Shown here: piece by piece, positions 1 to 5,721 of the stretch
Numbering within the stretch: position 1 is the first letter of the stretch
Layout of the letters: every line of letters begins with the position of its first letter
Source of the DNA: Giesbergeria sp.
Lineage (GTDB): Bacteria; Pseudomonadota; Gammaproteobacteria; Burkholderiales; Burkholderiaceae_C
Assembly (NCBI GenBank): GCA_017987055.1
Contig: JAGNUJ010000102.1
Location: 1 to 5,721 of the forward strand
Direction of reading: 5' to 3'
Length of the DNA stretch: 5,721 bases
The notes under the pieces: model-generated
What the model was told of the DNA's origin: nothing
Database searches by the model: none
What the model saw: only the letters and a program-made list of their open reading frames with translations
Made by a program: the position numbers and the translations under genes

Positions 1-191
1 ATGCATTTCACTTTTCCCCGGTAAAACGGCAGCAGCGCCTTGAGCGCTTCCAAGTTATCGCCCTGCACCAGCAAATTGCCAGCGGCGTGCTGCGGGTCGC
101 CGTGGGTGGAGACGTTGTCCAGCAGGCGGTAAGGTACCTGAGCGGCGGTGGTGAAAGCTTGGGCGCGGTTGAGCCAGTCGAGTGTGGGCAT
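1..191 (-). CDS. Type III restriction-modification DNA methyltransferase (Mod), N-terminal fragment
   Basis: Sixty-three codons and two bases are visible before the gene leaves the window at position 1. Translation from the ATG at 189-191 begins MPTLDWLNRAQAF, continues with VPYRLLDN, and reaches GNLLVQGDNLEALKALLPF and then YRGKVKC. This is the recognisable N-terminus of type III Mod subunits and related beta-class N6-adenine methyltransferases, in which the GDNLxALKxLLPxYxGKVKCI block leads directly into the catalytic DPPYNT motif. That motif would fall just outside the window. Members methylate adenine in a short site using S-adenosylmethionine and usually work with a Res helicase-nuclease encoded next door. 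The MPTL start matches family N-termini. The frame is open back to the DUF350 stop, with a TTG at 228-230 as a poorer alternative. No clear Shine-Dalgarno precedes the ATG; the upstream bases are occupied by an inverted repeat. The family call is firm. Type III rather than an orphan methylase is an inference, because the partner gene is not visible. Confidence 0.85.
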   Translation of the reverse strand, partial: MPTLDWLNRAQAFTTAAQVPYRLLDNVSTHGDPQHAAGNLLVQGDNLEALKALLPFYRGKVKC

Positions 192-258
192 GGGCGGGGT
201 TCGTATCAGGCGCAGGGCCGGTGAAAGCAAGGCCGTATTGTGTCGCCTGAGCCCGCCC
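192..258 (-). repeat. Nested inverted repeats filling the DUF350-mod intergenic gap
   Basis: Two perfect 7-bp complementary arm pairs are nested. GGGCGGG (192-198) pairs with CCCGCCC (252-258), and TCAGGCG (206-212) pairs with CGCCTGA (244-250). A possible GGCC/GGCC pairing (216-219 with 231-234) lies inside. The arms are separated by an internal loop of 7 bases on one side and 1 on the other. Read in the minus-strand transcript, the structure starts two bases after the DUF350 stop codon and its 3' arm ends immediately before the mod ATG, where a ribosome would bind. No T-run follows on either strand, so it is not a standard Rho-independent terminator. A translational control hairpin, or a structure that limits readthrough into mod, fits the position. 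The complementarity is seen directly; the function is inferred. Confidence 0.55.
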
Positions 259-260
259 GC

Positions 261-488
261 TCACCCACCGCCGTGAATCGCTGCCGCCACGATGAGGCTG
301 ATGCCTAGGCACATCGCCGCCACCACCATGCCCAGTGCGCGGTTTTGTTTTTCGACAATTTCGCGCCACAGGTCGTGCGGGGTGATTTTGTCGATCAGCA
401 CAAAGCACAGCCAAAAGACGAGGACGCCAATCAGCGCGTACAGGATGGAGCCAAAAAATGCGGCAGGCCGCAGCCAATCGAGTTCCAT
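261..488 (-). CDS. DUF350 family small inner-membrane protein
   Basis: This is a 75-residue, very hydrophobic protein. It has a first predicted membrane helix at about residues 9-32 (from AAFFGSILYALIGVLVFWL onward). A short polar loop follows (DKITPHDLWREIVEKQNR, about 33-50). A second helix lies at about 51-71 (from ALGMVVAAMCLGISLIVAA). The two-helix plan with a loop containing TPxDLxxEI and a Gln-Asn pair is typical of a single DUF350 domain; relatives such as YjfL carry two copies. The start is set by GGAGG at 493-497, four bases before the ATG and the best ribosome-binding site of the minus-strand genes here. It begins 20 bases after the DUF4178 gene ends, so the two are probably cotranscribed. 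DUF350 and DUF4178 genes are often found together, sometimes with polyamine aminopropyltransferase or PspA-like genes, but the molecular function is unknown. It ends with TGA in the same frame as mod. Confidence 0.82.
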   Translation of the reverse strand: MELDWLRPAAFFGSILYALIGVLVFWLCFVLIDKITPHDLWREIVEKQNRALGMVVAAMCLGISLIVAAAIHGGG

Positions 489-508
489 AAAACCTCCAAG
501 GGTAAAAA

Positions 509-2017
509 TTATTTGTGGCCGCCGCCGCTGGTGTAGCCGCCCGAGGAAGCGCCCGCGCTGCGGTAGCCCGCGCCGTTGTTGCCCGAGCAGCTGTTCATCA
601 GCACCAACAGCACTATCAGCAGCAAACCAATGGCGATCAGCGCGCCGCAGCCCAAGCCTTTTGCTGCCACAAACGGCGCCGCGTCGGCGCGTTGCAGCAG
701 CGCTTGTTGGTCGGTCAGGTGGAAGGCTTTGGCGACGGCGCGGCTGTCTATTTTGTCGCCGGCTGACCAGGTGATTTCTTGCGGGGATTGCTCCAGCGAC
801 AACAGGCCACGGGTGCTGGCAAAGTCGCGGTTAAAGGTCTTTTGGCCGCGCTGCACTTGCCAATAAAACTCGCCCAGCACGTAGGTGGTTTCGGCGCTGT
901 AGCTCGACTGCAACTGATACGTTGTGCCCAAATAAGTGGCACTGCGCTCGTTTTTGGCCAGCTTGGGCGCGCCGGTGGTGGGGCGCACTAAGCTCCAGCC
1001 GTCTTGGGCATCGACCAAAAAGGCAAAGCCGCGCTGCTGGTGGTAGAGCAGGTATTCGCTCCAGCCAAACTGCTCGTCATCACCTGGCTCTTGTCCCATG
1101 CGGTGCTGAAAGCCGACCACCTGCCACGGCGTGCCTTGCAGCGTACCGGTGCTGCCCAGCGCAATCAGTGGCTGCACTGGCTCGTGCTGCTTGGCCACTA
1201 ACAATTCTTGGCCGATGCCGCTGCCCACATCCATCAAGCTGTTGCAACTGCCGCAGGTGATGCTTTTGCTGCTCGCCAAGCGCACTTGCACCTGCGCGCC
1301 GCAGTGTGGGCAGTTGAAGTGGCGCGCTTGCTCTTGCTTTTTCGACTGCGCTTTGAGTCCCTGCATTTGCAGGTCTTGTAGCTGCACCGCGCGGCCGCAT
1401 TCGACGTGGGGCGGCTGGCGGCTGTAGTCGATGCTGATGACTTCGCCGTCGTTGCTGCGCAGCTCGACCATGTCAAACGGTTCGCCCAGCGCTGCCAGTT
1501 GCGCCAGTTCGCCTTGGGCGCACAGCAGTAGCACCGGGCCGCTAAAAGCGACTTGATACGGTTTGCCATTGATGGCGGTCTGCGCGCCGACGCGAAAGCG
1601 CGCCGCTTCGGGCAATTCGCGCCCGGCATCGATGGCGCGGGTGAAGACGTAGGCGCCGTTGTCCTCGCCCAAGCTGGCCAAGCGGCCATCGTCCAAGCTG
1701 GCGACCCATTCCGTCCATGTGCCGGCGTCGCTTTTGTATTGCAGCCGGCCAATCAGCGTGAAGGCTTGCGGCATGGCGTTGAGGCCATCGAGCTTGACGC
1801 GCCCGCTGGCGCGCAGTTGCAGCGGGCTGTGGTCATCAAACAGCTCGGCCATCTTGCCGATGCGCGACAGCACCTCGCCGCTGCGCACCACGGTGCTTTG
1901 GCAGTAGGCACAGACGGCGTGTGTGGACTGCGCACTTTGAAACTCGACCGGCGCGCCGCAGCCGGGGCAGGGCGCGCTGTAGTGGCGCTGGGCGGGCGGC
2001 GCAGAAGAGGTAGCCAT
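509..2017 (-). CDS. Membrane-anchored protein with two zinc-ribbon/DUF4178-like modules
   Basis: The 502-residue product shows an internal duplication. Module 1 has a zinc ribbon, CPGC at 17-20 and CAYC at 36-39, followed by a beta-rich segment with AFTLIGRLQY at 85-94 and GTWTEWVASLDDG at 99-111. Module 2 has CPHC at 236-239 and CGSC at 255-258, then PWQVVGFQHR at 297-306 and FGWSEYLLYHQQRG at 317-330. The pattern of a hydrophobic 'VxG' strand and then a W(T/S)E(W/Y) motif is characteristic of DUF4178. A single membrane helix lies at about 455-474, followed by a Gly/Ser-rich tail ending GGYTSGGGHK. There is no signal peptide, so most of the protein is expected in the cytoplasm, tethered at its C-terminus. 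The biochemical role of DUF4178 is unknown. The partner is the DUF350 membrane protein 20 bases downstream. No Shine-Dalgarno is evident before the ATG at 2015-2017. That start was kept because the zinc ribbon begins only 16 residues in. Family call is good; function is open. Confidence 0.83.
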   Translation of the reverse strand: MATSSAPPAQRHYSAPCPGCGAPVEFQSAQSTHAVCAYCQSTVVRSGEVLSRIGKMAELFDDHSPLQLRASGRVKLDGLNAMPQAFTLIGRLQYKSDAGTWTEWVASLDDGRLASLGEDNGAYVFTRAIDAGRELPEAARFRVGAQTAINGKPYQVAFSGPVLLLCAQGELAQLAALGEPFDMVELRSNDGEVISIDYSRQPPHVECGRAVQLQDLQMQGLKAQSKKQEQARHFNCPHCGAQVQVRLASSKSITCGSCNSLMDVGSGIGQELLVAKQHEPVQPLIALGSTGTLQGTPWQVVGFQHRMGQEPGDDEQFGWSEYLLYHQQRGFAFLVDAQDGWSLVRPTTGAPKLAKNERSATYLGTTYQLQSSYSAETTYVLGEFYWQVQRGQKTFNRDFASTRGLLSLEQSPQEITWSAGDKIDSRAVAKAFHLTDQQALLQRADAAPFVAAKGLGCGALIAIGLLLIVLLVLMNSCSGNNGAGYRSAGASSGGYTSGGGHK

Positions 2018-2030
2018 AGACGGATGATGC

Positions 2031-2100
2031 GCTATTTTTATAGTGTTTTAGGCCGCTAGCCCTTTAGATACGTGCGCTACTAGCTCTTTTTTTGATAGTA
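2031..2100. repeat. Probable dispersed intergenic repeat of Comamonadaceae type, carrying a possible promoter
   Basis: This AT-rich stretch contrasts with the GC-rich genes around it. Read on the minus strand it has the order ACTATCAAAAAAAGAGCT, then AGTAGCGC, a short spacer, and GGGCTAGCGGCC, followed by an AT-rich end. From memory this resembles a short element found many times between genes in Comamonadaceae genomes, where an ACTATC-A-tract-GAGCT block precedes imperfect inverted copies of an AGCGCTT-like word and an AGAGGCC-like end. GCTAG (2055-2059) and CTAGC (2080-2084) form a short inverted pair here; otherwise the inverted arms look decayed. The element lies directly upstream of the DUF4178 gene, and a TATAAA at 2037-2042 (minus strand) could be its -10 box, giving a very short leader. 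The -35 region is poor, so the promoter reading is weak. Confidence 0.45.
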
Positions 2101-2136
2101 AAAAAGCGCCATGCCCGGGTTTCGGTCATGGCGCTT
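2100..2136 (-). terminator. Rho-independent terminator of the gatCAB operon
   Basis: A perfect 10-bp stem, AAGCGCCATG at 2104-2113 with CATGGCGCTT at 2127-2136, encloses a 13-base interior. There CCG (2115-2117) and CGG (2123-2125) can add three more pairs beyond one mismatch, leaving a five-base loop. In the minus-strand transcript the hairpin is followed at once by a run of U residues (A-run 2100-2105 on the plus strand, of which two are in the stem). It begins 30 bases after the gatB stop codon. No T-run follows on the plus strand, so it acts for minus-strand transcription only. It should separate gatCAB from the DUF4178-DUF350 pair. Confidence 0.92.
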
Positions 2137-2166
2137 GATCCGGGGCGCTGGCGTATGAATGGCCGC

Positions 2167-3615
2167 TTAGCCGCCCAAGCGCGCGCGCAGCAGGTCGTTG
2201 GCTTGCTGCGGGTTGGCTTTGCCTTTGCTGGCCTTCATGATTTGGCCGACCAGCGCGTTGAAGGCTTTTTCTTTGCCGGCGCGGAACTGCTCGACGTTGC
2301 CGGGGTTGGCGGCAATTACTTCATCGACGATTTTTTCGAGCGCGCCGCTGTCGTTCATTTGCTTGAGGCCTTTGGCCTCGATGACGGCATCGACATCAGT
2401 GGCTTCGCCGCTCCACAGCGCTTCAAACACTTGGCGCGCGGCGGCGTTGCTGATGGTGGCGTCGGCAATGCGCGCCACCATTTGCGCCAGTTGTGCGGCG
2501 CTGACCGGTGCCGTCTCAATGCCGGCATCTTGCAGGTTGAGCCGGCGCGAGACTTCGCCCATCACCCAGTTGCTGACCAGTTTGGCTTGGCCGCTGGTTT
2601 TGGCGGCTTCTTCAAAGTAGGCCGCCATCGCCTTGCTTTGTGTCAGCAGCGCCGCGTCGTACTCGGGCAGGGCGTATTGCTGCACAAAGCGCGCCGCCAT
2701 CACGCGCGGCAGCTCGGCCATTTCGCCGCGCACGCGCTCGACCCACTCGGCGGCGACCACCAGCGGTGGCAAATCCGGGTCAGGAAAGTAGCGGTAATCG
2801 GCCGCATCTTCTTTGCTGCGCATGGCGCGCGTCTCGCCCGTGTCGGGGTTAAACAGCACCGTGGCCTGCTGGATGGCGCGGCCATCTTCAATCTCTTCAA
2901 TCTGCCAGCGAATCTCAAAATCAATCGCCTGCTGCATCGACTTGAAGCTGTTCAAGTTTTTGATTTCGCGCCGCGTGCCCAGTGCCGCGCCGGGTTTGCG
3001 CACCGAGACGTTGGCGTCGCAGCGAAACGAGCCTTCCTGCATATTGCCGTCGCAAATGCCAATCCACGTCACCAGCTTGTGCAGCTCTTTGGCGTAGGCC
3101 ACGGCTTCTTCGCTGGAGCGCATGTCCGGCTCGGTGACGATTTCTAAGAGCGGCGTGCCAGCGCGGTTGAGGTCAATGCCCGATTGGCCAATGAAGTCCT
3201 CGTGCAGCGATTTGCCCGCGTCTTCTTCGAGGTGGGCGCGCACCAAACGCACGGTTTTCTTTTCTTCGCCCAGCAAGAAAGACAGCTCGCCGCCTTGCAC
3301 CACCGGAATCTCAAACTGGCTGATTTGGTAGCCCTTGGGCAGGTCTGGATAGAAGTAGTTTTTGCGGGCAAAAACGCTTACCGGCGCAATGCTCGAGCCC
3401 AGCGCAAGTCCCAATTTGATAGCGCAGGTCACGGCTTCGCGGTTCATGACGGGCAGCGTGCCGGGCAGCGCCAAATCGACGGCACAGGCTTGGGTGTTGG
3501 GCTCGGCACCAAAGGCGGTGCAGGCGCGGCTGAAAATCTTGCTTTGGGTCGCAAGCTGGGTGTGGGTTTCAAAGCCGATGACGACTTCGTAGCCGTGGAT
3601 GAGTTTGGCGGTCAT
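2167..3615 (-). CDS. gatB: Asp-tRNA(Asn)/Glu-tRNA(Gln) amidotransferase subunit B (GatB)
   Basis: GatB is the kinase and tRNA-binding subunit of the GatCAB amidotransferase. It phosphorylates the misacylated Asp or Glu on the tRNA with ATP, and ammonia from GatA then amidates it. The 482-residue product is full length. The N-terminal catalytic cradle (about 1-300) carries GFETHTQL at 14-21, with the acidic and histidine residues used for metal binding. It also has [15 protein letters not shown] (88-102), HLEEDAGK (128-135), [14 protein letters not shown] (151-164), [11 protein letters not shown] (196-206), KNLNSFK (219-225) and [10 protein letters not shown] (273-282). A helical domain follows. 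The YqeY-like tail, which contacts tRNA, runs from about 405 to the end and includes [17 protein letters not shown] (454-470). The ATG lies three bases after the gatA stop; an AGGG in the end of gatA, about ten bases upstream, is a weak ribosome-binding site, so translational coupling is likely. It is the last gene of the operon, followed by a strong terminator. No defects are visible. Confidence 0.98.
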   Translation of the reverse strand: MTAKLIHGYEVVIGFETHTQLATQSKIFSRACTAFGAEPNTQACAVDLALPGTLPVMNREAVTCAIKLGLALGSSIAPVSVFARKNYFYPDLPKGYQISQFEIPVVQGGELSFLLGEEKKTVRLVRAHLEEDAGKSLHEDFIGQSGIDLNRAGTPLLEIVTEPDMRSSEEAVAYAKELHKLVTWIGICDGNMQEGSFRCDANVSVRKPGAALGTRREIKNLNSFKSMQQAIDFEIRWQIEEIEDGRAIQQATVLFNPDTGETRAMRSKEDAADYRYFPDPDLPPLVVAAEWVERVRGEMAELPRVMAARFVQQYALPEYDAALLTQSKAMAAYFEEAAKTSGQAKLVSNWVMGEVSRRLNLQDAGIETAPVSAAQLAQMVARIADATISNAAARQVFEALWSGEATDVDAVIEAKGLKQMNDSGALEKIVDEVIAANPGNVEQFRAGKEKAFNALVGQIMKASKGKANPQQANDLLRARLGG

Positions 3616-3618
3616 GGC

Positions 3619-5118
3619 TTAGATGCCCTGTGGCTTTTGTAGGTGGAAATCAGTGGCTTGCTGGAAGCGGTGCGCGGCGTTGAGCAAACGTGCTTCAGAA
3701 AAGTAGTTGCCAATCAGTTGCAGACCGACGGGCAGGCCGCCTGCGCCAAAGCCGGCAGGAATGCTCATGCCCGGCAGGCCGGCCAGCGAGGCGGGAAGGG
3801 TGTAGATGTCGGCCAAGTAGGCCGATAGCGTGTCGTTGCCGCGCTCGCCGAGTTTGCCCGCTACGGTGGGGGCGACCGGGCCGGCGATTAAATCGCAGTC
3901 TTTGAAGGCTTGCTGGAAGTCGTCGGCAATCATGCGGCGGATTTTTTGCGCTTGCAGGTAGTAGGCGTCGTAGTAGCCGTGCGAGAGCACATAAGCGCCA
4001 GTCATGATGCGGCGCTTGACCTCGGGGCCGAAACCTTCGGCGCGGCTTTTTTTGTACATCTCTTCGAGGTCGGCAAAGTCTTTGGCGCGGTGGCCAAAGC
4101 GCACGCCATCAAAGCGGCTCAGGTTGGAGCTGGCTTCAGCCGGGGCGATGATGTAGTACACCGGAATCGACAACTCGGTGCGCGGCAGGCTGATAGGCAC
4201 CAACTTGGCACCGAGCTTTTCGTATTCGCTCAGCGCGGCGTCGACGGCGGCGCGCACATCAGCGGCCAAGCCGTCACCAAAAAACTCTTTCGGCACGCCG
4301 ATGCGCAGGCCGTCCAAGCTGTCATTGAGTGCGCGGCTGAAGTCTTCAGCGGGCATGTCCAGCGAAGTGGAGTCGCGGTCTAAATCTGCGCCGCACATCG
4401 TTGACAACAACAGCGCACAATCTTCGGCGCTGCGCGCCATCGGGCCGGCTTGGTCGAGGCTGGAGGCAAACGCCACCATGCCATAGCGCGATGCGCGGCC
4501 ATAGGTCGGCTTGATGCCGGTGATGCCGCAAAAGCCCGCCGGCTGGCGAATCGAGCCGCCGGTGTCGGTGCCGGTCACGCCGGGCGCCAAGCGCGCCGCC
4601 ACGGCGACAGCGCTACCGCCCGAGGAGCCGCCGGGCACGTGGTCGCGGTTCCACGGGTTGCGCACCGGGGCGGGGGCGTCAAAGCCGACGGGCGCGACGG
4701 CAGAGCTTTCGTTGGTCGAGCCCATCGCGAACTCGTCGCAGTTGAGCTTGCCCAGCGACACCGCGCCGGCGTCGGCCAGCCGGCTGACGACGGTGGCGTC
4801 AAACGGCGACTGGTAGCCGGCCAGCATTTTCGAGCCAGCGGTGGTGACAAAGTCGCGCGTGACAAACACGTCTTTGTGCGCCAGCGGCACGCCTTCGAGC
4901 GCGCCCGCAGTGCCAGCGGCAAGCCGAGCGTCGGCGTCGGCGGCTTGTGCCAGTGTGGCAGCTTCGTTCAGTGCGACGTAGGCACCCAGCTCAGCGTGGC
5001 TGCGCGCGCGGGCGAGAAAATATTGCGCAGTTTCGGTAGCGCTGATTTGGCGCTGGCGCAGGGCTGTGGCCAAAGTGGTCAGGCTGACATCGTGCAGGGG
5101 AGTGGTGGAGAGCGTCAT
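3619..5118 (-). CDS. gatA: Asp-tRNA(Asn)/Glu-tRNA(Gln) amidotransferase subunit A (GatA), glutaminase
   Basis: GatA hydrolyses glutamine and sends the ammonia through the complex to GatB, where it amidates tRNA-bound Glu or Asp. The 499-residue product is a complete amidase-signature enzyme. The catalytic lysine is in [10 protein letters not shown] (Lys82). The bridging serine is in PGGSSGGSA (162-170, Ser165 by alignment to other GatA proteins). The nucleophile is in [18 protein letters not shown] (Ser189). These form the Ser-cisSer-Lys triad. Downstream family blocks [20 protein letters not shown] (201-220), [16 protein letters not shown] (220-235) and the C-terminal LPGMSIPAG (448-456) and [10 protein letters not shown] (461-470) are intact. 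A short insert before [14 protein letters not shown] (151-164) is common in betaproteobacterial versions. The start was chosen at the ATG at 5116-5118, giving the usual short N-terminus ahead of LHDVSLTTL; an AAGAAAG about nine bases upstream is a modest ribosome-binding site. It lies 39 bases after gatC and three bases before gatB. Confidence 0.98.
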   Translation of the reverse strand: MTLSTTPLHDVSLTTLATALRQRQISATETAQYFLARARSHAELGAYVALNEAATLAQAADADARLAAGTAGALEGVPLAHKDVFVTRDFVTTAGSKMLAGYQSPFDATVVSRLADAGAVSLGKLNCDEFAMGSTNESSAVAPVGFDAPAPVRNPWNRDHVPGGSSGGSAVAVAARLAPGVTGTDTGGSIRQPAGFCGITGIKPTYGRASRYGMVAFASSLDQAGPMARSAEDCALLLSTMCGADLDRDSTSLDMPAEDFSRALNDSLDGLRIGVPKEFFGDGLAADVRAAVDAALSEYEKLGAKLVPISLPRTELSIPVYYIIAPAEASSNLSRFDGVRFGHRAKDFADLEEMYKKSRAEGFGPEVKRRIMTGAYVLSHGYYDAYYLQAQKIRRMIADDFQQAFKDCDLIAGPVAPTVAGKLGERGNDTLSAYLADIYTLPASLAGLPGMSIPAGFGAGGLPVGLQLIGNYFSEARLLNAAHRFQQATDFHLQKPQGI

Positions 5119-5157
5119 GGAGGCTGCTTTCTTATTTGGCTGGGTGGCTCGATGACA

Positions 5158-5457
5158 TCACTCGATGACTTTGGGGACGAGGTACAGACCGCGCTCCACC
5201 GCTGGGGCGCTGCGCTGGTTGGCTTCGCGTTGGTTGGGTTCGCTGGCGATGTCTTCGCGCAGGCGCAGCGCGATATTTTGGATCGTGGCGACGGGGTGGG
5301 GAAGCGGTTCAATGCCTTGGGTATCGACACTGCGCATGTGTTCGACGGTGGCAAAAAAGCCGTTGAGGTGCTGCAACATTTGCGCGCCCTCGTCGGCGCT
5401 GAGTTCGAGCCGAGCCAAATGGGCAAGGCGATCAATGTCTTGAGAAGTCAATGCCAT
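5158..5457 (-). CDS. gatC: Asp-tRNA(Asn)/Glu-tRNA(Gln) amidotransferase subunit C (GatC)
   Basis: GatC is the small subunit that wraps around the GatA-GatB interface and stabilises the complex. The 99-residue protein has the family layout. It starts [19 protein letters not shown], has a helix ending [16 protein letters not shown] (31-46), the linker [10 protein letters not shown] (48-57), the [16 protein letters not shown] stretch (66-81) and the conserved tail [17 protein letters not shown] (83-99). The reading frame is open further upstream, to an ATG at 5557-5559. That extra part is basic, unlike GatC and rich in intergenic-looking sequence, so the ATG at 5455-5457 was chosen on family length. 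No Shine-Dalgarno is visible before this ATG (the preceding bases read TTTTTCCCACT), which is odd for the first gene of a housekeeping operon. It is the promoter-proximal gene of gatC-gatA-gatB and diverges from mreB. Confidence 0.96.
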   Translation of the reverse strand: MALTSQDIDRLAHLARLELSADEGAQMLQHLNGFFATVEHMRSVDTQGIEPLPHPVATIQNIALRLREDIASEPNQREANQRSAPAVERGLYLVPKVIE

Positions 5458-5662
5458 AGTGGGAAAAATGCGTCTGAAACGGGATGTAAATCTGTGATCT
5501 GGCGCAAAGCGCGAACAGTTTTTCACAGGGGATGCGGTATTATCCCGCCTTTGCCGCAATACCCTCGACGCTGCCCGTCATTGTGCGAAAAAGAGCCCAT
5601 TTGGCCTAATAAACCCGGCGATGGCAGGCCGAAGCGCATGCCGTGCCCGAGAGGATTTTTGA
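5458..5662. promoter_or_regulatory. Divergent promoter region between gatC and mreB
   Basis: The 205 bases between the two oppositely oriented start codons must carry promoters for both operons. The most striking site is the imperfect 15-bp palindrome at 5534-5548, GCGGTATTATCCCGC, in which TATTAT (5538-5543, plus strand) and GATAAT (5539-5544, minus strand) each match five of six bases of a -10 hexamer. It could serve both directions. Neither strand has a good -35 at the right distance. A second plus-strand candidate for mreB is TTGTGC (5581-5586) with CCTAAT (5605-5610), 18 bases apart. The mreB Shine-Dalgarno GAGAGGA sits at 5649-5655. No terminator or small gene is evident here. That promoters exist is implied by gene orientation; the exact boxes are tentative. 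Confidence 0.45.
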
Positions 5663-5721
5663 ATGTTCGGAGTTTTCCGTCGGTACTTCTCCACCGATTT
5701 GGCCATTGACCTTGGCACCGC
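5663..5721 (+). CDS. mreB: Rod-shape-determining actin homologue MreB, N-terminal fragment
   Basis: Nineteen codons and two bases are visible before the right edge. They translate to MFGVFRRYFSTDLAIDLGT, the start of betaproteobacterial and gammaproteobacterial MreB. FRRYFS is the N-terminal amphipathic segment that binds the inner membrane, and DLAIDLGT is the first strand and phosphate-1 loop of the actin-like ATPase fold. MreB filaments guide the elongasome that inserts lateral cell-wall peptidoglycan, so the organism is probably rod-shaped. GAGAGGA at 5649-5655, seven bases before the ATG, is a good ribosome-binding site and fixes the start. The gene is transcribed away from gatC; mreC and mreD would be expected downstream, outside the window. 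Confidence 0.95.
   Translation, partial: MFGVFRRYFSTDLAIDLGT

Noticed and set aside
192..258. The nested hairpin as a Rho-independent terminator
   Set aside because: No T-run follows the structure on either strand, and the mod start codon follows directly.
261..263. DUF350 and mod in one frame, suggesting a fusion by TGA readthrough
   Set aside because: DUF350 proteins normally end here, Mod proteins normally start MPTL, and a shared frame has a one-in-three chance of occurring.
55..477. Minus-strand open frame of 140 codons overlapping DUF350 and mod
   Set aside because: It overlaps two better genes in another frame and translates to a Pro/Arg/His-rich sequence with no domain; the DUF350 and Mod frames explain the region.
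1553..2059. Plus-strand open frame of 168 codons opposite the DUF4178 gene
   Set aside because: It is in register with the DUF4178 gene on the other strand and is rich in Ala, Gly and Arg without motifs; it reads as an antisense shadow.
2055..2093. Plus-strand terminator made of GCTAG/CTAGC followed by seven T
   Set aside because: The stem is only five pairs with a 20-base loop, and no plus-strand gene ends here; the T-run is better explained as part of the intergenic repeat.
2092..3147. Long plus-strand open frame of 351 codons opposite gatB
   Set aside because: It is in exact codon register with gatB on the other strand, the usual cause of long antisense open frames in GC-rich genes. It also starts in the intergenic repeat and terminator, and its translation is low in recognisable motifs.
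5458..5559. N-terminal extension of GatC by 34 codons to an upstream ATG
   Set aside because: GatC proteins normally start at MALTxxDI and are about 99 residues long; the extension is basic and lies over the putative promoter.
4450..5709. Plus-strand open frame of 419 codons spanning gatA, gatC, the divergent gap and the start of mreB
   Set aside because: It is in register opposite both gatA and gatC, which share a frame, and then runs through the promoter region and the mreB start in the wrong frame. It has no plausible protein character.

Overview
The window looks like chromosomal DNA from a betaproteobacterium of the Burkholderiales, most likely Comamonadaceae. This rests on the high-GC coding sequence, on protein sequences that read like that family's GatC, GatA and GatB, and on the gatCAB operon lying back to back with mreB. 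No database search was possible, so the assignment comes from recognition.

Right side (2167-5721): a complete gatC-gatA-gatB operon on the minus strand encodes the tRNA-dependent amidotransferase that converts Glu-tRNA(Gln) and/or Asp-tRNA(Asn) into correctly charged tRNAs. It ends at a clear Rho-independent terminator (2100-2136). Upstream of gatC, about 205 bases of divergent control region lead to the first 19 codons of mreB on the plus strand, which runs off the right edge.

Middle (489-2100): a short AT-rich intergenic stretch resembles a dispersed repeat common in Comamonadaceae genomes. After it comes a minus-strand gene for a 502-residue protein made of two consecutive zinc-ribbon plus DUF4178-like modules, a C-terminal membrane helix and a Gly/Ser-rich tail. 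Twenty bases downstream, behind a good Shine-Dalgarno, is a 75-residue two-helix DUF350 membrane protein. The pair is probably one transcription unit with an unknown role at the membrane.

Left side (1-260): the last gene, cut by the window edge, is the N-terminus of a type III restriction-modification DNA methyltransferase (Mod). The 69 bases between the DUF350 stop and the mod start are almost filled by two nested 7-bp inverted repeats. The outer one touches the mod start codon, which suggests control of mod translation or of readthrough from the genes upstream. The window thus runs from housekeeping genes (mreB, gatCAB), through an uncharacterised membrane pair, to the edge of a defence locus.

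The long plus-strand open frames are in-register antisense shadows of these genes. I see no tRNA, rRNA, CRISPR array or insertion sequence.
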